Below are positions 6,878 to 10,289 of a DNA stretch of 10,289 bases, piece by piece. A program made the position numbers and the translations under genes. Under the pieces are notes generated by a model. The model saw nothing but the letters and a program-made list of their open reading frames with translations. It searched no databases and had not been told where the DNA came from. How positions within the stretch are numbered: the stretch's first letter is position 1; each line of letters begins with the position of its first letter. The stretch is from Candidatus Aenigmatarchaeota archaeon. GTDB lineage: Archaea > Aenigmatarchaeota > Aenigmatarchaeia > CG10238-14 > SCSR01. The stretch is from positions 1 through 10,289 of the forward strand of contig JASEGN010000035.1 in the NCBI GenBank assembly GCA_030018055.1, written 5' to 3'.

Positions 6878-7693
6878 TTAAATTTTAATATATGGCCTTC
6901 CATGAAACCATAACCTAAATCCCTCGTCGGTAAGCTTATTTATTATCTCTTTCTTTTCTTTATTTAAATACTCTCTTGCAGGATTTGTCAGTTCCTGAGG
7001 ATACATTCCTATTAAAAAATATTCTTCCCGGGTAAACCATCCTGCATCTTCCCATCTTTTTTTAAATTCCTTTTTAAATTCCTCATACTCCTCTAAACTA
7101 TTTATATGTCTAAGTTCAGAGATGTGAGTAAAAAACTCGGGGGGGATTTTTCCATGGTAAATTACCCTAACCTCTGCATGTGGTTGCTCTTTTTCATGAG
7201 CTTTATCTACTACAACTCTTTGCGTATAGGAAGGTCGAATGCCAAAAGGAGAGTAGAATTTTTCTTTACTCCCAATATGAACTTCAAGTTCACTAATCCA
7301 TCCGCTCTTCATTTCTTCTCTTAGGAACGTGATTGATTCTCTAGGATCAAATCCTTCATTTTCCAATATTTTTAATAACGTCTTCGTCGGAAATAGATAA
7401 GAATAAGGCAATTGATAAGATAGCAAACCCCTAACAATTAATTCCATCCTTGGTTTTTTTATAACTTGATCATAGACAGCAAACATTTTCTGAGTAAACT
7501 CTTCATTTTGATCTGTAGCACAATAACTATAAAGTTCTCCATTTTTAGTTACTATATTTCTTTCAACTAATTTTTCTAAGGCTTTATTAATGTTATCTTG
7601 TTTTTCTTTAGTCCTATCAGCAATTTCCCTTTCCTTTAGAGATTCTTTAGCATCTCTAAGTAATTTTAATGTCTTTACCAGAGGGGGTTCCAT
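6878..7693 (-). CDS. Winged-helix domain protein of unknown function
   Basis: I do not recognise the family of this 271-residue protein. Residues about 5-60 read as a winged helix-turn-helix: helices around LVKTLKLLRDA and LKEREIADRT, a recognition-like helix in NINKALEKLVERNIV, and a short wing (TKNGELYSY). The rest (about 60-271) is mixed alpha/beta, rich in charged and aromatic residues, with no cysteine pairs, transmembrane helix or catalytic motif that I can see. The C-terminal part is highly charged (EEYEEFKKEFKKRWEDAGW) and ends in an aromatic-rich stretch, RLWFHGRPYIKI. It may be a transcriptional regulator with a ligand-binding or dimerisation domain. The ATG lies about 26 bases from the centre of a TATA-like palindrome and has no Shine-Dalgarno match, which suggests a leaderless transcript. 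It diverges from the ATPase gene and leads into the Lon-like and DUF2103 genes. Confidence 0.75.
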   Translation of the reverse strand: MEPPLVKTLKLLRDAKESLKEREIADRTKEKQDNINKALEKLVERNIVTKNGELYSYCATDQNEEFTQKMFAVYDQVIKKPRMELIVRGLLSYQLPYSYLFPTKTLLKILENEGFDPRESITFLREEMKSGWISELEVHIGSKEKFYSPFGIRPSYTQRVVVDKAHEKEQPHAEVRVIYHGKIPPEFFTHISELRHINSLEEYEEFKKEFKKRWEDAGWFTREEYFLIGMYPQELTNPAREYLNKEKKEIINKLTDEGFRLWFHGRPYIKI

Positions 7694-7714
7694 ACTTATA
7701 GGTAAGAAACTATT

Positions 7715-7724
7715 ATAAATTTAT
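7715..7724. promoter_or_regulatory. Palindromic TATA element, possibly bidirectional
   Basis: ATAAATTTAT is a perfect palindrome in the 57-base divergent spacer. Its centre is about 26 bases before the winged-helix ATG (minus strand) and about 31 bases before the ATPase ATG (plus strand). One element could therefore fix both start sites, giving a leaderless message leftward and a leader of a few bases rightward. Neither ATG has a clear ribosome binding site, which fits. The call rests on position and symmetry only. Confidence 0.5.
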
Positions 7725-7732
7725 CTATTTTA

Positions 7733-7744
7733 ATCATTAATGAT
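7733..7744. promoter_or_regulatory. 12-base palindrome, candidate operator
   Basis: ATCATTAATGAT is a perfect palindrome between the TATA-like element and the ATPase ATG, over the expected transcription start. Such a place suits a repressor that blocks initiation. The divergent winged-helix protein is the natural candidate to bind it. Short AT-rich palindromes also occur by chance. Confidence 0.4.
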
Positions 7745-7750
7745 AGTAAA

Positions 7751-9298
7751 ATGTTTGGAATTTTCTCAAGGTACAAATCTAAGGAAAAATATCCAGGATT
7801 TGATTTAGATAGCTATCAGCCTTTGCCAATAACGTACCATCTAAGATATTCAATTTTAGAAAAAGTTAAGAAGAGAGAAGATGTATTGCCAGATATCCAA
7901 GGTAGGGAAGAAGTAAAAAAAGACGTTTTAAGGGCTCTTTTATCTGGTGCGCATCCTTATCTAGTTTCAGAAGAAGGAACTGGAAAAACTAGACTAGCAA
8001 GATCCTTGACAAAGCTATTACCACCAATACCGGTAATAAAGGGTTGTCCTTATAACGACGATCCGAAATGGCCTTCATATCTTTTATGTCCTAGGTGTAG
8101 AGAAAGCGAAAATCCAGCAAAAGAATATGGAATTGAATTTGTTTCAGGTGAAAGAAGATTCTCACGCATTCAAGGAAATGAATACACTAATGAAGCGAAG
8201 TTGCTGGGGTTAAAGGATATCCAAGCTATCGCTCAAGGCAGAAGTCCATCGGACCCACAAGTTTTTACTGGTACAGGTGTGTTCAGGGCTAATCGTGGAA
8301 TTCTATTTGTTGACGAATTACCAGCTATTCGTACAAAAGTTCAAGTGTTACTACATCCGGTTTTAGAGGAGAAAAAAGCAATCTTGGAAGAATATAACTG
8401 GGAGCATCCATTGGATTTAGTTTTAATAGCTACTGGTAATCCTCAAGGGTTTGCTCATGTTAACGAAGTTCCTAGACCGCTTTTAGACAGATTAGAGCTC
8501 ATTTACATGGATTTACCTGAGAAAGAGATAGAAAAAGAGATAATGCTCAAGGAAAGATTTAGGGTTAAAGATGATTATTATCATGCGGCTGAGCAAGTAC
8601 AAATTATATCATACCCAAACTTAAAGGAACTAGAAAGGAATGTGATTGCACCTTGGTGGATTATAGATTTGGTAAACGAAGCTGTAAGACATAGTAGAAA
8701 ATGTGGTTGGCTAGATAAAAAAGCGAGTATAAGAGGGACTACCAAAGGAATTGATCACACTTATGCATCGGTTGAGCTAGCCAATAGAAAAGTGGCTAAT
8801 TTAAAAGATGTAAGTGAAGGATTAAAGTTAGCATTAAGAGGTAGGATTGGGCTAAGACCTGATCTAATAGATTTTGATGATATAAAAAAATCTTTTACAA
8901 GGAGTGATGAAGTTGCGGAAGACTTACTATGGAACGCTCTAGAAGATTTTGATTTTCACTACGAATGGAATGGAGAAAAATTTGCAAGTGAGTTAAATTC
9001 TTTATTCTCTGAGGGAACAGAAAATCTTACGTATAAACTCCAACGTTACGAAGAATTGAGTAGGGTAATAGGGCAACTAAAAAATACTGCACGAGAAAAA
9101 GTGACAAATGATTTGAACGAAGCAGAGAAAGAATTATTCTATTACCCAGAGAGAGCTGATAGGAAAGTTTTGGAAGAATATAACTATTCAGCCTTGGAAA
9201 CTGTTGTTAATCTGGCCAGACATAAAAAATTGGTTGATGAGTCAGTTAAAGAAAAAGTTTTTGTTCCTCAAGTGGTAAGCTGGTCTCAAAAGAAGTAG
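7751..9298 (+). CDS. ChlI/MoxR-like AAA+ ATPase
   Basis: A 515-residue AAA+ protein of the magnesium-chelatase ChlI/MoxR group, whose members pair with von Willebrand A proteins to insert metals or remodel target proteins. The P-loop is SEEGTGKT (73-80), with Ser in place of the usual first Gly but Lys79-Thr80 intact. Walker B is ILFVDE (184-189), sensor 1 is TGNP (228-231), and RPLLDRLE (241-248) is the region holding the arginine finger in this group. A ChlI-style insertion follows the P-loop, with Cys99, Cys113 and Cys116 (CPRC), perhaps part of a metal site. The C-terminal 200 residues are helical and charged, and may bind the partner. No tetrapyrrole genes are in view, so a true Mg-chelatase role is unlikely. 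The ATG has no Shine-Dalgarno match and lies about 31 bases after a TATA-like palindrome. The VWA gene starts 19 bases downstream. Confidence 0.9.
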   Translation: MFGIFSRYKSKEKYPGFDLDSYQPLPITYHLRYSILEKVKKREDVLPDIQGREEVKKDVLRALLSGAHPYLVSEEGTGKTRLARSLTKLLPPIPVIKGCPYNDDPKWPSYLLCPRCRESENPAKEYGIEFVSGERRFSRIQGNEYTNEAKLLGLKDIQAIAQGRSPSDPQVFTGTGVFRANRGILFVDELPAIRTKVQVLLHPVLEEKKAILEEYNWEHPLDLVLIATGNPQGFAHVNEVPRPLLDRLELIYMDLPEKEIEKEIMLKERFRVKDDYYHAAEQVQIISYPNLKELERNVIAPWWIIDLVNEAVRHSRKCGWLDKKASIRGTTKGIDHTYASVELANRKVANLKDVSEGLKLALRGRIGLRPDLIDFDDIKKSFTRSDEVAEDLLWNALEDFDFHYEWNGEKFASELNSLFSEGTENLTYKLQRYEELSRVIGQLKNTAREKVTNDLNEAEKELFYYPERADRKVLEEYNYSALETVVNLARHKKLVDESVKEKVFVPQVVSWSQKK

Positions 9299-9317
9299 TA
9301 AAATAAGGTTGTTATCG

Positions 9318-10289
9318 ATGGGAATGGAATATTGTAGAAGATGTATGCTAACCGAACCAGAAGAGAATAGAATTTTGTCTGAGCTTGCTTATTCTAGAGA
9401 ACGCTCAATTCAAGATTTACTTAATCAAATGAGATATGGTATGCACAGCTTAAAGGAAAGAGCAAGCGAGAGTATGAAAGAAAGAATAGAAAGGGGAAAA
9501 AGGGAGCTAGCGGAATACGAAGAAAGATTAAAGCAACATGAGGAGGATCTTTCTTATCAAATTATGGACAGAGCTTTGCAAGGAGAAAACATCGAAGAGC
9601 TTGTAGAAAGAATAACTAAGGATAAACTTAGACAAGAATTAGAACAGCAAGTAAAGTCATTAAAATACCAACCAGAAGGACTTGGTTATGAGGATGTCGA
9701 GCAAAGCTTAGAAGAATATGCCCAACAGGGTTATATAGATATAGAAAGAGGTAAAATTAAGATAACACCTAAAGGTGCCAGGAAGCTAGCAAACAATGTG
9801 TTGAGAAGGATATTAGAAAATTTGACGAACAAGGAAATGGGTCCACATGCAATAAAAGAAATTGGTTATGGTTCAGAGCTATCAACAACTTCAAGGAAAT
9901 ACGAGATTGGGGATGAGTATGAATTAGTTGATATCCAAAGAACTTTGCTCAATGCTTTAGAAAGAAATCCTGAAGGGAAAAGAATTTCCTTAAAACAAGG
10001 AGATTTTCAAGTTTATGAAACCCAACACATGACTAAAATGTGTGCAGGACTTATAATAGATGAATCAGGTAGTATGCGTGTAGGAAAAGAGGACAAAATT
10101 AATGCAGCAATTGATACATCTTTAGCTCTATCTGAGCTTATAAAGAGGGAACCAAAAGATAAGTTAAAAGTTTTTTTATTTTCTGAGCAAGTTAGAGAAA
10201 TACCTTATTATGACATACTGAATATAAGTTTTCCTGGCGGGTATACAGATATAAGGCAAGCTATGGAAGCTTTTAGGAGATGTGTGAGG
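9318..10289 (+). CDS. von Willebrand A domain protein, partner of the ATPase (3' end outside window)
   Basis: The first 324 codons of a ChlD/CoxE-like VWA protein are visible. The N-terminus has a CxxC pair (YCRRCM, Cys6 and Cys9), then a long charged coiled-coil-like helix (about 18-120). A winged-helix-like part follows (GYIDIERGKIKITPKGARKLA), then a stretch with YEIGDEYELVDIQRTLLNAL and DFQVYETQHMTKM. This leads into the VWA fold, with metal-site motif DESGSM (Asp248, Ser250, Ser252) and a later GGYTD carrying Thr310. From memory, the same order of motifs occurs in bacterial VWA proteins encoded beside ChlI-like ATPases. AGGT at 9306-9309 sits eight bases before the chosen ATG. The second in-frame ATG two codons on is less well spaced. 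The pair is very probably an operon in which the ATPase ring acts on a target presented by the VWA protein. Confidence 0.92.
   Translation, partial: MGMEYCRRCMLTEPEENRILSELAYSRERSIQDLLNQMRYGMHSLKERASESMKERIERGKRELAEYEERLKQHEEDLSYQIMDRALQGENIEELVERITKDKLRQELEQQVKSLKYQPEGLGYEDVEQSLEEYAQQGYIDIERGKIKITPKGARKLANNVLRRILENLTNKEMGPHAIKEIGYGSELSTTSRKYEIGDEYELVDIQRTLLNALERNPEGKRISLKQGDFQVYETQHMTKMCAGLIIDESGSMRVGKEDKINAAIDTSLALSELIKREPKDKLKVFLFSEQVREIPYYDILNISFPGGYTDIRQAMEAFRRCVR

Overview
The window is AT-rich, gene-dense DNA that looks archaeal. The uridylate kinase is of the archaeal type, the Lon-like protease has an archaeal-style N-terminal anchor, a DUF2103 protein is present, arginine codons are mostly AGA/AGG, and the genes are preceded by TATA-like boxes rather than bacterial -35/-10 promoters. 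A small-genome archaeon is possible, but no rRNA or lineage marker is present, so I do not name a group. Apart from the decayed gene at 5019-5735, no stretch over 300 bases lacks a gene. I saw no tRNA, rRNA, CRISPR array, insertion sequence or attachment site.

Layout. (1) 1-347 holds the C-terminal part of a histone-deacetylase-family hydrolase, entering from outside the window. (2) 412-4053 is a nucleotide-synthesis block on the + strand: pyrH (UMP kinase), guaB (IMP dehydrogenase) and purA (adenylosuccinate synthetase). guaB and purA overlap by 4 bases and take IMP to the two purine branches; pyrH makes UDP. A near-perfect 22-base inverted repeat lies over the presumed TATA box of guaB. (3) 4120-4929, convergent with purA, is a J-domain co-chaperone without a zinc finger. 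(4) 5019-5735 is a decayed secreted subtilisin-like protease with an 11-base tandem duplication, inferred small indels and loss of the catalytic Ser region. (5) 5725-7693 is a minus-strand run, read from high to low coordinates: a winged-helix protein of unknown function, a membrane-anchored Lon-type (S16) protease, and a DUF2103 protein. (6) 7751-10289 is a + strand pair, a ChlI/MoxR-like AAA+ ATPase followed by a von Willebrand A protein cut by the window end.

The winged-helix gene and the ATPase gene diverge from a 57-base spacer. This spacer carries a palindromic TATA element that could serve both directions and a 12-base palindrome that is a good operator candidate. The ATPase/VWA pair with its divergent winged-helix neighbour is the most likely under-described system here. 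The other main points are the atypical IMP dehydrogenase (34-residue insertion and altered active-site loops) and the protease graveyard lying next to an intact secreted Lon-like protease.
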